Shown: positions 9,120-19,365, counted from the stretch's first letter. The stretch is 33,238 bases of DNA from an uncultured Burkholderiales bacterium (GCA_937944385.1 CALDYQ010000078.1:1-33238), one strand, 5' to 3'. Numbers and translations: made by a program. Notes: generated from the sequence alone by a model not told the origin.

Positions 9120-10366
9120 GGCGTGAACCCCCGCTCGCGTCGCCGGTTTTCCCAATCGATGCGGAGCAGAATGGCCAGGGCCGACAGCGTGACCAGCATG
9201 CCGCTGCCGCCATAGGACATCAGCGGTAGCGTCAGCCCCTTCGTCGGTGCGAGGCCCATGTTGACGCACATGTTGATGAGCGCCTGCAGGCCGATCAGTA
9301 CACCGATACCGCGCGCTACGTGCGCCGCAAACGGCTGCTCGACCTGCATGGCGTCACGGCCGATGCGGAAGGCACGCAAGGTGATGAAGAGATAAAGCCC
9401 AATGACCACCCAAAGGCCGATCAAGCCGAGTTCCTCCGCCGTGACCGCGAGGATGAAATCGGTATGTGCCTCGGGCAGGTAGTAGTGCTTGGACACGCCG
9501 GCCCCGAGGCCCAGCCCGAGCACCCCGCCCCGGCCGATGGCCATGAGTGACTGGGTCAGTTGGTAGCCCTTGCCGAACTCCTCCTTCCACGGATCGAGGA
9601 AGGCGAAGATCCGCTCGAGGCGATAGGGCTCGAGGATCACCAGGCCGGCGGCTGCGACCAGCGCGAGGAGCAGCACCGGCACGATCACGCGATAGTCCAG
9701 ACCGGCAAGAAAGAGAACGAGAGCGCCCGTGGTGAAGATGACGAGCGTGGCTCCGAAATCGGGTTCGCGTAACAAGAGCCCGGCCGTCAGCAGCATCACG
9801 AGCATGAAGGGACCCAAGCCATAGAGCACACTCGTGTGGAGCGGCTGGTCGCTCGACAGACGCTCTGCCTTGGTCACCGCGTAGCGGGCTGCGAACAAGA
9901 TGACCACGAGCTTCATGAGTTCCGAGGGCTGAACGGAGAACGGGCCGATCGGAATCCAGCGCCGAGCGCCATTGACCACCTTGCCCACGCCGGGAATCAG
10001 CACGATCACGAGAAGCGTGAGCGCGACGAACATCAGAAGCGGTGTGAGCCGCTCGAGCGTCTTGATCGGGAGATCGAACAGGATGACCGCCACGATCAAC
10101 CCCGCGAATATGAAGAGCGCCTGCCGGAAGAGAAAGTAGGCGCCGCTGCCACCTGTGAACTTTGCCGCGCTCGCGCTTGCGATCGAGGCCGAATACACCA
10201 TGAGCAATCCGAGCGCGAGCAGCGCAACGATCACCCAGACGAGCGTGACATCGAATTCGTTTTCCAGTGCGAGCCCGCCCTGGGAACGGTTCGCCGGTGC
10301 AGCGATCCTGCCCGCAAGGAGCCGGTCACGCCATGCGCCGAGGCGACTGCCGAGTGTGGCCGTCAT
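9116..10366 (-). CDS. ftsW: Septal peptidoglycan polymerase FtsW (SEDS family)
   Basis: FtsW is the SEDS glycosyltransferase that polymerises lipid II at the septum with FtsI. The 416-residue multi-pass protein has about ten hydrophobic segments and the SEDS elements YSASIAS in the first membrane segment, NGARRWIPIGPFSVQPSE in the large loop region, YQLTQSLMAIGRGGVLGLGLG and the LPLMSYGGSGM motif near the end. The N-terminal cytoplasmic tail is about 45 residues. The ATG at 10366 overlaps the murD stop (ATGA at 10363-10366). Confidence 0.97.
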   Translation of the reverse strand: MTATLGSRLGAWRDRLLAGRIAAPANRSQGGLALENEFDVTLVWVIVALLALGLLMVYSASIASASAAKFTGGSGAYFLFRQALFIFAGLIVAVILFDLPIKTLERLTPLLMFVALTLLVIVLIPGVGKVVNGARRWIPIGPFSVQPSELMKLVVILFAARYAVTKAERLSSDQPLHTSVLYGLGPFMLVMLLTAGLLLREPDFGATLVIFTTGALVLFLAGLDYRVIVPVLLLALVAAAGLVILEPYRLERIFAFLDPWKEEFGKGYQLTQSLMAIGRGGVLGLGLGAGVSKHYYLPEAHTDFILAVTAEELGLIGLWVVIGLYLFITLRAFRIGRDAMQVEQPFAAHVARGIGVLIGLQALINMCVNMGLAPTKGLTLPLMSYGGSGMLVTLSALAILLRIDWENRRRERGFTP

Positions 10367-11769
10367 GCGCCACCTCCGGGCGGCACGAGGACCCGTCCGC
10401 GGGCTGCAGCCCAGGCCTCGGCCGCACGCTCGAAGGCACGCGCCCGCTCCACGTAGTTCGCGAACATGTCCCAACTTGCACAGGCGGGCGAGAGAAGCAC
10501 GATTTCTCCTGGGCGAGCGCGGTCGAGCGCCTGCTCGGTCGCCGCTTCGAGCGAGGGAAAGATCTCCGCCGCCACACCCTGGACAGCGCAGCGCTCACGC
10601 AGCAGGGGCGCATCTCGCCCGATCAGGTAGACACCCCGGCAGTGGCGCGCGATTGCGGGGCCGAGCGCGTCGAAGCGCTGCCCCTTCGCGTCGCCCCCGG
10701 CGATCAGGTGCGTCGGCGCGGCGAGCCCCGACAAAGCGGCGAGCGTTGCGGCCTCGCTGGTCGCCTTGGAGTCGTCGATCAGCCGCACGCCATCGACCGT
10801 GGCCAGGAGCGAAGTGCGATGCGGCAAACCACGGAAGCGACGCAGCACGTCGGCTGCGGCCGCGCGCGAATCCGAGCTCCACGTTCGCTCTCGCGGCTCG
10901 GCAAGCGCGAGGGCAGCGAGTGCATTGGCCACCTGGTGCCGCCCGGCGAGGCGCAGGTCCCGCTCGGCGCAGAAGGAGCGATCGCCCTGGACGAGCAGCG
11001 TGTCGCCGCTGTCCTCGCGCAGGCCGTAGTCATCCTCGCGCTCGGGTGTGCCGAGACCGAAGCGCCGCCGCGCAGAAGCGTCGGCGGCGACCATGCTGGA
11101 GGACCACGGGCAATCGCGGTTCACGACCTTGCGTTCGGCCCCGCGATGGATCGACGCCTTGGCGGCCGCGTAGGCAAAGAGGCTGTCGTAGCGGTCGAGA
11201 TGATTCGCCGTGACGTTGAGCACCGTGGCCGCCGCCGGGCGCAAGCTCTCCGTCGATTCGAGCTGGAAGCTGGAGAGTTCGAGCACCCACGTCCGTGTGG
11301 ACGGGGCGCGGGTCAGGGCATCGAGCACGGGTTCGCCAATGTTGCCTGCGACCTGCGCGCCCGGATCGCGGAGCCGCGCGAGTTCTCCCGCCAGCGCCGT
11401 CGTGGTCGACTTGCCGTTGCTGCCGGTGATCGCGATCACCTGCGCCTCCGAGGGCAGATGCCGGGCGAAGATTTCCACGTCACCCAGCACGGGGCGTCCG
11501 CTCGCGAGCGCCTGCTCGACGATCGGGCGGGCGCGCGGAAACCCCGGGGAGAGGGCCACCCAGTCGATCGCTCCCGGCAGCCGGTCGCGCATACCATCAC
11601 AGCGAATGAGCGGCACGTCCTCGGGCAGTCCATCGCGCGTGCTTCGATCGCCTTCATCGTGCACGCTCACGCGCGCGCCGCGGGCGTGGAGAAAGCGCAC
11701 GAGCGAGCGTCCGGTCGCCCCGAGTCCGAGGACCGACACATTCTGCCCGTCATATCGCCGTCCCGTCAT
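10363..11769 (-). CDS. murD: UDP-N-acetylmuramoyl-L-alanine--D-glutamate ligase
   Basis: MurD adds D-glutamate to UDP-MurNAc-L-Ala with ATP in the cytoplasm. The 468-residue protein has an N-terminal Rossmann domain (VSVLGLGATGRSLVRFL), the ATP loop GSNGKST (116-122), the central NHLDRYDSLFAYAAAKASI segment and the C-terminal DDSKATSEAATLAAL motif. ATG 11769 lies 8 bp beyond the mraY stop. It is part of the ordinary dcw ligase series; nothing unusual is seen. Confidence 0.97.
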   Translation of the reverse strand: MTGRRYDGQNVSVLGLGATGRSLVRFLHARGARVSVHDEGDRSTRDGLPEDVPLIRCDGMRDRLPGAIDWVALSPGFPRARPIVEQALASGRPVLGDVEIFARHLPSEAQVIAITGSNGKSTTTALAGELARLRDPGAQVAGNIGEPVLDALTRAPSTRTWVLELSSFQLESTESLRPAAATVLNVTANHLDRYDSLFAYAAAKASIHRGAERKVVNRDCPWSSSMVAADASARRRFGLGTPEREDDYGLREDSGDTLLVQGDRSFCAERDLRLAGRHQVANALAALALAEPRERTWSSDSRAAAADVLRRFRGLPHRTSLLATVDGVRLIDDSKATSEAATLAALSGLAAPTHLIAGGDAKGQRFDALGPAIARHCRGVYLIGRDAPLLRERCAVQGVAAEIFPSLEAATEQALDRARPGEIVLLSPACASWDMFANYVERARAFERAAEAWAAARGRVLVPPGGGA

Positions 11770-11777
11770 GGCCTGGC

Positions 11778-12932
11778 CTAGCGCAGTTTCAAGGTGGAAA
11801 GCCCGGCAAGCACGAGGAACATCGTGATGATCCAAAAGCGGATCACCACATGGTTCTCGTGCCAGCCCGACAGCTCGAAGTGATGGTGCAGCGGCGCCAT
11901 CCTGAAGATGCGCTTGCCCTTGGTGTATTTGAAGTACGCCACCTGCATCATGACCGACAGGGTCTCGACGACGAAGATGCCGCCCATGACCACGAGCACG
12001 ATCTCCTGCCGCACGATGACGGCGATCGTCCCGAGGGATGCGCCGAGCGCAAGGGCGCCGACGTCACCCATGAACACGCGTGCAGGATGCGCGTTGAACC
12101 AGAGAAAGCCCAGGCCCGCGCCGGCCATGGCCGCGCAGAAGATCATGAGTTCTCCCGCGCCGGGGATATAGGGAAAGAGCAGGTATCGCGAATAGTCGAT
12201 GCGACCCACCACGTAGGCGAAGACTGCGAGCGCACTGCCGACCATCACCACCGGCATGACGGCGAGCCCATCGAGCCCGTCAGTGAGGTTGACCGCGTTC
12301 GACGTACCGACGATCACGAGCCAGGTCAGCGTGATGAAGCCGAAGAGTCCGAGCGGATAGGCGACGTTTTTGAAGAACGGCACGATGAGATCCGCCTTCG
12401 ACGGCAGTTCGGTGGTGAAGCCGCTCTGTATCCAGACCCAGATCAGGTCGAAGATCTGCTTGGAGTTGGGCGCGGAGATCGCAAAGACCAGATAGACCGA
12501 GGCGAGCAGTCCAATCAGGGTCTGCCAGAAGAGCTTCTCGCGCGCGCTCATGCCCTTGGGGTTCCGGTGCACGACCTTGCGGTAGTCGTCCACCCAGCCG
12601 ATTGCACCGAAGCTGATCATCACGAAGAGCACGACCCAGATGAAGCGGTTGGTGAGATCCGCCCAGAGCAGCGTGGAAATCGCGATGGCCGTGAGCACCA
12701 TCGCGCCGCCCATGGTCGGCGTGCCCTGCTTGCCGAGGTGGGACTGCGGCCCGTCGTTGCGCACCGCCTGACCGATCTTCATCGCGATCAGCCAGCGGAT
12801 CATGCGCGGCCCGATGGCGAGCGCGATGGCCATGGCCGTCGCGCAGGCGAGCACCGAGCGCAGCGTGATGTACTGAAGCGCGGAGATGCCGGGAATGTCC
12901 CGAAGCAGCATGAGCGAAAGCCAGTAGAGCAT
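11778..12932 (-). CDS. mraY: Phospho-N-acetylmuramoyl-pentapeptide transferase MraY
   Basis: MraY transfers phospho-MurNAc-pentapeptide to undecaprenyl phosphate to form lipid I. The 384-residue integral membrane protein has about ten transmembrane helices. Conserved cytoplasmic loops are visible: [26 protein letters not shown] (the paired aspartates), [31 protein letters not shown] and the histidine cluster [17 protein letters not shown] 12932 shares a base with the murF stop (TGATG). Length and motifs are normal. Confidence 0.97.
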   Translation of the reverse strand: MLYWLSLMLLRDIPGISALQYITLRSVLACATAMAIALAIGPRMIRWLIAMKIGQAVRNDGPQSHLGKQGTPTMGGAMVLTAIAISTLLWADLTNRFIWVVLFVMISFGAIGWVDDYRKVVHRNPKGMSAREKLFWQTLIGLLASVYLVFAISAPNSKQIFDLIWVWIQSGFTTELPSKADLIVPFFKNVAYPLGLFGFITLTWLVIVGTSNAVNLTDGLDGLAVMPVVMVGSALAVFAYVVGRIDYSRYLLFPYIPGAGELMIFCAAMAGAGLGFLWFNAHPARVFMGDVGALALGASLGTIAVIVRQEIVLVVMGGIFVVETLSVMMQVAYFKYTKGKRIFRMAPLHHHFELSGWHENHVVIRFWIITMFLVLAGLSTLKLR

Positions 12933-14302
12933 CAGTTCGCCCTCCCGAAGCGGGCCTCGAGCGCGGCGACCACGCGCTCCATGGCCATGGAACGCGAGCC
13001 CTTGACGAGCACGATCGTGTCCGGGGTCAGTTCGGCCGCCACTCGTTCGGCCACGGGGGCGACCTCGAGGGCCGTCTGGACACGCGTATCCCCGGAGATG
13101 CTGGCAAAGGCCGCACCCATGGACGGCCCCACCGCGTGAATTGCAGCGAGCGGCGCGGCGAGCGCGGCCTGAGCCACCTCGGCATGCCCGCGCTCGCGGT
13201 GCGCGCCGAGTTCGGCCATGTCACCGATCACGAGCACACGTCGGCCGGTTTCGGCAGCGAGCACTTGGATGGAGGCCATCATGCTCGCCGGATTCGCGTT
13301 GTAGCTGTCGTCGATCACGATCGCGCCATTGCCGAGGCGCTTCCTCTCGAGACGGCCGCCGACGAAGGTCGCTGTCTCGACACCGCGCCGGAGCGTCTCG
13401 GCGTCGATGCCGAGGGAGTGCGCGAGCGCGGCCACGCCGAGCACATTCGATGCGTTGTGTCGCCCGGCGAGCGGGGGGCGGAGAGAGATCTGCTCACCGC
13501 CCACGCGCACCTCGAGACGTCCGGTCGCATCGAGGGCGCCCTGCACGTCCGACGCATTGGCCGTCTCCGAAAAGCCAAAGCTCAGCTGACGGAATTCGCG
13601 TGCGATCACACGCCAGTAGGCGTAGTAGGCGTCGTCCCGATTGAGGATCGCGACCCCGTCCTTGCGCAGCCCTTCGAAGATTTCGCCCTTGGCCTGGGCC
13701 ACACCCTCGAGCGAGCCGACGCCCTCGAGATGCGCCGGCCCGGCGTTCGTGATGAGTGCGCGGTCGGGTTCGGCCAGATGCGTCAGCAAGGCGATCTCGC
13801 CGAAGTGATTCATGCCCATTTCGATCACGGCCGCGCGATGCGTCGGGCGCAGGCCGAGCAGCGTGAGCGGCACGCCGATGTGATTGTTGAGGTTACCGCG
13901 GGTGGCGTGGACGGCGGCCTCGCCATAAGCCGCCGCAAGCACGGAGGCCGCCAGCGCTTTCGTGGTCGTCTTGCCGTTGCTGCCGGTGATCGCAACGACC
14001 ACGCCCTCGAAGCGATACCGGTGCGCCCGGGCGAGTGCCTGGAGCGCAGCGAGCGTGTCTGGCACTACCCACTGTGTGATGTCGGCTGGCAGGTCGAGCC
14101 GGCGGGCCACGACCACGCCGCGGGCGCCTTGGGCCACGGCAGCGGACGCGAAGTCATGCCCATCATGCCGCTCGCCTGAAAGTGCCACGTAGAGAGCACC
14201 CGGCGCAATCGTGCGGCTGTCGATGCCCACGGCGGTGAACGGCTGCGACGGTCCAATGCACGTCGCCCCGGTCGCCTGCGCGACGAAGTCCGACTCAAAC
14301 AT
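12932..14302 (-). CDS. murF: UDP-MurNAc-tripeptide--D-Ala-D-Ala ligase
   Basis: MurF joins D-Ala-D-Ala to UDP-MurNAc-tripeptide, completing the pentapeptide precursor. The 456-residue protein has the N-terminal substrate domain with [17 protein letters not shown], the ATP loop GSNGKTT (107-113), the [22 protein letters not shown] region and the C-terminal [11 protein letters not shown] motif. I chose ATG 14302; it overlaps the murE stop by 8 bp. Its substrate D-Ala-D-Ala needs a Ddl ligase, which is not encoded in this window. Confidence 0.96.
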   Translation of the reverse strand: MFESDFVAQATGATCIGPSQPFTAVGIDSRTIAPGALYVALSGERHDGHDFASAAVAQGARGVVVARRLDLPADITQWVVPDTLAALQALARAHRYRFEGVVVAITGSNGKTTTKALAASVLAAAYGEAAVHATRGNLNNHIGVPLTLLGLRPTHRAAVIEMGMNHFGEIALLTHLAEPDRALITNAGPAHLEGVGSLEGVAQAKGEIFEGLRKDGVAILNRDDAYYAYWRVIAREFRQLSFGFSETANASDVQGALDATGRLEVRVGGEQISLRPPLAGRHNASNVLGVAALAHSLGIDAETLRRGVETATFVGGRLERKRLGNGAIVIDDSYNANPASMMASIQVLAAETGRRVLVIGDMAELGAHRERGHAEVAQAALAAPLAAIHAVGPSMGAAFASISGDTRVQTALEVAPVAERVAAELTPDTIVLVKGSRSMAMERVVAALEARFGRAN

Positions 14303-15791
14303 GGGCTCCCCCCAGCCGCTCGATGCGCGCACGAAGGGCCTGCCGTGCGACTTCCGTGTCATCGAAGTGACGGCGCACGCCGGCAATCTCCTGATACGTC
14401 TCGTGCCCCTTGCCGGCGATGAGCACCGTGTCACCGCTCTGGGCCTGCCCGATCGCGAGACAGATGGCCGCCGCACGGTCGGCCTCGACCCTCACCCGGG
14501 TCATGGCATCAGAGGGCACACCGCCCACGATGTCGGCGATGATGGCCTCGGCGGCCTCGAAGCGCGGGTTGTCGCTCGTGATGATGACCTGATCTGCGCC
14601 TTCGGCCGCAATGGCTCCCATGATGGGCCGTTTCGTCCGGTCGCGACTGCCGCCGCAGCCGAAAACCACCCAGAGGCGTCCGCGGGTCTGCGCTCGGAGC
14701 GTGGCGAGCGCCTTCGCGAGCGCGTCCGGCGTGTGGGCGTAATCAACGAACACGGCGAGCCCGTCCCGCGGGTCCTGCCCAGCGGGCAGCTCGACCCGCT
14801 GCATGCGTCCCGGCACCGCCGGCAATCCGGCGATCAACGCGCCAATCCGCTCGGCCGGCACGCCTTCGGCGTGAAGCACGCAGGCGACTGCGAGCAGGTT
14901 ATGAACGTTGAATCGCCCCACCGCACGCGTCACGACCTCGACGGGCGCGCCCAAGCCCGTGATACGGAAGCGTTGCCCGTTCGTGTCGGCGGCGATCGCT
15001 TCGGCGCGAACGTCCCCCGCCTCGATGCCATAGGTCATGACCGGCGAGGCGAGGCGTGCCGCAAGCGCGGCACCGAACGGATCATCGGCATCGATGATGC
15101 GGGTGGCCACCGGATAGTCCTCGAACAGTCGCGCCTTGGCGCGGCCGTAGGCTTCCATGGTGCCGTGATAGTCGAGGTGATCCGGCGTGAGATTCGTGAA
15201 CACCGCCGAGGCGAACTCGATGCCCGCGACCCGTCGCTGGTCGAGCGCGTGCGAGCTCACCTCCATCGCCACGTGGCGTGCACCGCGGTCGCGCAAATCC
15301 GCAAGCACGCCGTGGAGCGTAAGCAGGTCGGGGGTCGTGTTGTGAGTTGCTTGCGTGAGGCCACCGAAGCTCACGCCCAGCGTCCCCACGGTCGCGCTCG
15401 GCGAGCCGTGGGCCGAGAGGGCCGCCGCGATCCACTGTGTCACGCTGGTCTTGCCGTTGGTGCCGGTCACACCGATCACGCGAAGGGCGCGACTCGGCCA
15501 GCCGTAGTGCGCGTTACACAAGTCGGCGAGCACGGCGGGATCGGCAGTCACGGCCGTGAACACGGGCACGGCGAGCCCGACCGGCGCGGTCTCGGCAATC
15601 ACTGCGGCTGCGCCGCGTGCGACCGCGGCCGCGATGAATTCGTGACCATCGACCGAGAGTCCGCGCTGGGCGACAAAGACATCGCCTGCCTGGATGGCGC
15701 GGGAGTCGGCCACAAGGCGCCGGCCGGCCATCCCGGCCCCGGCCAGTCGACCGGCGAGTTGGTCGCCGGAGCCGAGCACTGCAGCGGTCAT
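14295..15791 (-). CDS. murE: UDP-MurNAc-L-Ala-D-Glu--meso-DAP ligase
   Basis: MurE adds the third amino acid to the stem peptide. The 498-residue protein has the ATP loop GTNGKTS (110-116), the TPDHLDYHGTMEAYGRAKARLF segment with its carbamylated-lysine region, and the FVDYAHTPDAL motif. The DNPR tetrad at 407-410 selects meso-diaminopimelate rather than lysine, as expected for a Gram-negative. ATG 15791 overlaps the ftsI stop (ATGA at 15788-15791). The end overlaps the murF start by 8 bp. Confidence 0.97.
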   Translation of the reverse strand: MTAAVLGSGDQLAGRLAGAGMAGRRLVADSRAIQAGDVFVAQRGLSVDGHEFIAAAVARGAAAVIAETAPVGLAVPVFTAVTADPAVLADLCNAHYGWPSRALRVIGVTGTNGKTSVTQWIAAALSAHGSPSATVGTLGVSFGGLTQATHNTTPDLLTLHGVLADLRDRGARHVAMEVSSHALDQRRVAGIEFASAVFTNLTPDHLDYHGTMEAYGRAKARLFEDYPVATRIIDADDPFGAALAARLASPVMTYGIEAGDVRAEAIAADTNGQRFRITGLGAPVEVVTRAVGRFNVHNLLAVACVLHAEGVPAERIGALIAGLPAVPGRMQRVELPAGQDPRDGLAVFVDYAHTPDALAKALATLRAQTRGRLWVVFGCGGSRDRTKRPIMGAIAAEGADQVIITSDNPRFEAAEAIIADIVGGVPSDAMTRVRVEADRAAAICLAIGQAQSGDTVLIAGKGHETYQEIAGVRRHFDDTEVARQALRARIERLGGAHV

Positions 15792-17596
15792 GGCTGCGCC
15801 CCCTCGCGCACGGCCTCACGCACGACGGCCACCTGCGGCTCGGGCACGCCGGCCGGCAGGGGCAGCGGTGCATCCGGCGGCACATCGAACAGCCGAAGCG
15901 TCTGCCCCATCACGGCCGAGAACACGGGTGCCGCCACCGCGCCGCCGTAGAAGACACCGGCCGAGGGCTCGTCGATCATGACCGCCACCACGAAGCGCGG
16001 GTTGGACACGGGCGCAAGTCCGACGAAGGAGGAGACATAGCGCCCCTCGGCATACTCCCCGCCGACCAGTTTCTTCGCCGTGCCGGTCTTGCCGGCCACG
16101 CGATAGCCCGGCACCTGGGAGAGCGGTGCGGTGCCGCCGCGATGGGTCGAGCGCTCGAGCATCGCAAGCACCTGTGCCGCGGTCTGCGGCGAATAAACGG
16201 TGCTGCGACGACCGGCGCCGTCGCTCTTGAGCAAAGACACCTCGACCAATTGTCCCTGGTTGGCGAACACCGTGTAGGCGCGGGCGAGTTGCACAAGGTT
16301 CACCGACAGCCCATAGCCATAGCTCATCGTTGCCTTCTCGATCGGTCGCCAGGACTGTGGCGCCCGCAGCCGGCCGTGGGCCTCGCCGGGAAAGCCGGTC
16401 TGTAGCGAACGGCCGAAGCCGGCCCGCTGGAGATAGCTCGCCATCACCTCCGCGGGGATGCGCTCGGCGATGCGCGCGGTGCCGACGTTGCTCGATTTCT
16501 GCAGCACCTCGGCGACCGACGCATAGCCGCCTTGACCGATCGGGTGCACGTCGCGGATCGTGGCGCCGTTCAGGGTGTACGTGCCGCCGGTCATGGCCAG
16601 CATGGAATGCGGCTCGATCACGCGGGTCTCGAGCCCCGTGGCGATGGTGAATGCCTTCATCGTCGATCCCGGCTCGAAGAGATCGGCAAGCGCGCGATTG
16701 CGCAGGCCGCTGCCCACGCCGGCGCTGCGCTCGCCGGGCTTGGGAAGGGGCGCGCTCACCATCGCAAGGATTTCGCCGCTCCTGGCATCGAGCACGACGA
16801 TCGCGCCCCCCTTGGCGCGAAAGCGCTCCATGGCAGCGCGCAGTTCACGGTGGGCAATGTGCTGCACGCGCGAGTCGAGCGCGAGATGCAGGTCGCGACC
16901 GGGCTGCGGGTTGCGCAGCACACCGAATTCCTCCACCACTCCGCCGCGGCGATCGATCATCACGCGACGCAGGCCAGGCTTGCCAGCGAGCCAGTCGTTC
17001 TGTGCAAGCTCGATGCCCTCCTGGCCCCGATCATCCACATTGGTTGCACCCACGATTTGCGCGGTGACTTCGTGCGCGGGGTACTCGCGCCGGAATTCAC
17101 CCTGGACGCCGATTCCGGGAATCTTGAGCGCGGCAATCGCCTGCGCCCGCTCGGGGGCAAGGCCCCGGGCCAGAAAGACGAGATCGCGATCCGTGTCCAG
17201 TCGTCGCTCGAGGTCGGCTCGGCTGATCCCGAGGAGCCGCGCCAGCTCCTGCCCCTTGGCCGCATCGATTTCCACCTGATCCGGCAAGGCATACACGCCA
17301 CGCGCCGGGAGGCTCAAGGCCAGCACGGCTCCTTCGCGATCGAGGATCCGACCGCGGTGGCCGGGTGTCTCCACATTGCGCACGATGCGCGCGTCACCAC
17401 GCCGCGTGAGATCGTCGTGCGCGATCACCTGAAGCCACACACCGCGCGCCGCAACCACGAGAAAGCCGCCGACGAGCAGCGACACGACGAGCGCGGTGCG
17501 CCAGTCCGCGCGCCACCCGGTCAGCGTGCGCCGGACGCCACCGCGCGTGCCGCGGCCGCTGCGCCCGGCGTCGAAGCGTGTGTGGCGCCCACTCAT
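15788..17596 (-). CDS. ftsI: Septal transpeptidase FtsI (PBP3)
   Basis: FtsI is the class B penicillin-binding protein that cross-links septal peptidoglycan with FtsW. The 602-residue protein has a basic cytoplasmic tail, one membrane segment (about residues 35-54) and the pedestal domain with RGRILDREGAVLA. The transpeptidase motifs are all present: STMK with the acylated Ser311, SSN at 368-370 and KTG at 503-505. ATG 17596 overlaps the ftsL stop by ATGA. The positively charged N-terminal tail of about 33 residues is rich in Arg and Gly. Confidence 0.97.
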   Translation of the reverse strand: MSGRHTRFDAGRSGRGTRGGVRRTLTGWRADWRTALVVSLLVGGFLVVAARGVWLQVIAHDDLTRRGDARIVRNVETPGHRGRILDREGAVLALSLPARGVYALPDQVEIDAAKGQELARLLGISRADLERRLDTDRDLVFLARGLAPERAQAIAALKIPGIGVQGEFRREYPAHEVTAQIVGATNVDDRGQEGIELAQNDWLAGKPGLRRVMIDRRGGVVEEFGVLRNPQPGRDLHLALDSRVQHIAHRELRAAMERFRAKGGAIVVLDARSGEILAMVSAPLPKPGERSAGVGSGLRNRALADLFEPGSTMKAFTIATGLETRVIEPHSMLAMTGGTYTLNGATIRDVHPIGQGGYASVAEVLQKSSNVGTARIAERIPAEVMASYLQRAGFGRSLQTGFPGEAHGRLRAPQSWRPIEKATMSYGYGLSVNLVQLARAYTVFANQGQLVEVSLLKSDGAGRRSTVYSPQTAAQVLAMLERSTHRGGTAPLSQVPGYRVAGKTGTAKKLVGGEYAEGRYVSSFVGLAPVSNPRFVVAVMIDEPSAGVFYGGAVAAPVFSAVMGQTLRLFDVPPDAPLPLPAGVPEPQVAVVREAVREGAQP

Positions 17597-17976
17597 GGCG
17601 CACCCCTCCCGACGGCGCGTTGGGCAATCTGCGGCAGCTCGGGCGCGGTCCGCACCGAGGCGGCGCTCTCCGCTGCCGGATCGCGGCGAGGCTCACCCCC
17701 CGCCCGCGCCACCGCCTGCAGATCGAGGAGCTGGATCTGCGCTGGCTCGGGCAGGTCCAGACCCAACTGTCCGCGCGCCACCTGCTCGACGCGCGTCGCG
17801 GTCGACAGTCGAGACTGCGCGATGCGCGAACGGCTCCAGTCGTTCTCCAACTGGTAGGCGAGATCGCGAGCGCGGTTGATCTCGCTCGTGAGCTGACGGA
17901 CGCGGTATTGGCTGGTCACGAGGGCAAAAGCCGACACCCAGACGAGCAGCGCGAGCACGATGTTGGCTCTCAACAT
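17593..17976 (-). CDS. ftsL: Cell division protein FtsL
   Basis: FtsL is a small bitopic protein that forms the FtsQLB complex and activates FtsWI. The 127-residue product has a membrane segment at about residues 4-22 (ANIVLALLVWVSAFALVTS), followed by a heptad-like coiled coil (about 24-62) and a typical VEQVARGQLGLDLPEPAQI segment. The remaining C-terminal tail of about 40 residues (Ala/Arg/Glu rich) is longer than in many homologues and looks disordered. The start overlaps the end of rsmH by 7 bp. Confidence 0.92.
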   Translation of the reverse strand: MLRANIVLALLVWVSAFALVTSQYRVRQLTSEINRARDLAYQLENDWSRSRIAQSRLSTATRVEQVARGQLGLDLPEPAQIQLLDLQAVARAGGEPRRDPAAESAASVRTAPELPQIAQRAVGRGAP

Positions 17977-18920
17977 GGCACGCGCTCCATCACACGCTCG
18001 GCCACCCGGAGACGGGCACTCCGGGCCCGGGGGTTGGCTGCGATTTCGGCTGCGCCCGGGGTCCGATCCTTGCCGAGGATTCGAAGGCGCACCGGGGGGC
18101 CCGCCTTGTCGTCGCGAACGGGCAGATGGCGGAGGGCCGGATCCATGGGGCGGGTGGCGCTTTCACGCCGCATCCACTGCTTGACCGCGCGATCCTCGAG
18201 CGAATGGAACGTGATCACCGCGACCCGTCCGCCTGGCGCGAGCACGGAAGGCACCTGGTTCAGCGCCATCTCGAGTTCCTCGAGTTCGCGGTTGATGTGA
18301 ATCCGAACAGCCTGGAAGGTGCGTGTGGCCGGGTGTTGCCCAGTCCACCGCGCTGGGACGCTCGCTTCGACAAGCGCCGCAAGCTGAAGGGTTCGCTCGA
18401 TCGGTTGCCGGAGGCGTCGAGCAGCAATCGCCTTTGCAATCCTCGCAGCAAACCGCTCTTCGCCGAGTTCACTCAGGACCCTCCGGATCTCGGATTCGTC
18501 GGCGCGCGCGAGCCACTCGGCTGCCGTCTCGCCCCGCGAGCGGTCCATCCGCATGTCGAGCGGCCCGTCACGCAGGAAGCTGAAGCCGCGTTCGGCCTCG
18601 TCGAGCTGCGGCGAAGAGACGCCGATGTCGAGCAGCAGCCCGTCCACCTGCCCTGCGAGCGCCGGATCGACGCGCCCGAGCGCCGCGGCGAGTTCACCGA
18701 AGTGCGCACGGACGAACCGAAAGCGCGGATCGCTGATCGTGCGCGCCTCGGCCTCCGCGGCGTCGTCCCGATCGATCGCGATGAGCCGTCCATCGGCAGG
18801 CAACCCAGCGAGCAGCGCGCGACTGTGTCCGCCGCGACCGAACGTGGCGTCGACGATGAGGCGGCAACGGGACGGCTCGATCGCCGCACATACCTCGGCA
18901 AGCATGACGGGGAGATGCAT
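17970..18920 (-). CDS. rsmH: 16S rRNA (cytosine(1402)-N(4))-methyltransferase RsmH (MraW)
   Basis: RsmH makes the N4 methylation of C1402 in 16S rRNA using S-adenosylmethionine, in the ribosomal P site region. The 316-residue protein begins MHLPVMLAEV and has the SAM-binding motif DATFGRGGHS (24-33). LLDIGVSSPQLDEAERGFSF, the conserved FQAVRIHINRELEEL segment and VITFHSLEDRAVKQWM follow. I chose ATG 18920; a TTG two codons upstream is possible. It lies 13 bp after mraZ and overlaps ftsL by 7 bp. Confidence 0.96.
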   Translation of the reverse strand: MHLPVMLAEVCAAIEPSRCRLIVDATFGRGGHSRALLAGLPADGRLIAIDRDDAAEAEARTISDPRFRFVRAHFGELAAALGRVDPALAGQVDGLLLDIGVSSPQLDEAERGFSFLRDGPLDMRMDRSRGETAAEWLARADESEIRRVLSELGEERFAARIAKAIAARRLRQPIERTLQLAALVEASVPARWTGQHPATRTFQAVRIHINRELEELEMALNQVPSVLAPGGRVAVITFHSLEDRAVKQWMRRESATRPMDPALRHLPVRDDKAGPPVRLRILGKDRTPGAAEIAANPRARSARLRVAERVMERVPC

Positions 18921-18933
18921 GGCCAACCCGTCC

Positions 18934-19365
18934 TCATAGCGACAGACCGAGCAGTTCCTCGGGCATCGCCTCGCTGGCTTCGCGCGCCAGGCGCACCACG
19001 TTGGACCAGCCTTCCGCGCTCCAGAGCTCGAAGCGGTCCGACATGCCCCGCATCTTGACCAACTCGCTCAGGCCCGCGTGCTCACGCAGTTCGGACGGGA
19101 TGAGCAGCCGCCCCGCCGCATCGATCTCGGCATCCACCTGACAGCCCAGCCAGACCCGCTGCAGCGCGCGGATTTTCGGATTCATGTTGGGCAACGCCGC
19201 AACGCGCTCGGCAAACGTCGCCCAGCGATCCGGCGTGAACAGAAGCAGGCAACCGCTCGGATCCGCAGTGAGCACGACATCCTTGCCGAGCCGGTCGCGA
19301 TAGCGCGTGGGCACGGCAATACGCCCCTTGCTGTCGAGACTCAGGCTGGAAGGACCGGTGAACAT
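18934..19365 (-). CDS. mraZ: Transcriptional regulator MraZ
   Basis: MraZ is an AbrB-like DNA-binding protein that usually represses the dcw operon by binding tandem TGGG-containing boxes in its own promoter. The 143-residue protein shows two swapped-hairpin repeats: SLSLDSKGRIAVPTRYRD near residue 7 and EIDAAGRLLIPSELREHA near residue 80. The length is normal. It is the first gene of the dcw operon and is divergent from the epimerase gene across a 287-bp control region. Confidence 0.95.
   Translation of the reverse strand: MFTGPSSLSLDSKGRIAVPTRYRDRLGKDVVLTADPSGCLLLFTPDRWATFAERVAALPNMNPKIRALQRVWLGCQVDAEIDAAGRLLIPSELREHAGLSELVKMRGMSDRFELWSAEGWSNVVRLAREASEAMPEELLGLSL

Noticed and set aside
14211-15950. 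A 579-codon plus-strand frame opposite murE
   Set aside because: It is the antisense shadow of murE with a typical His/Arg-rich composition and no domain.
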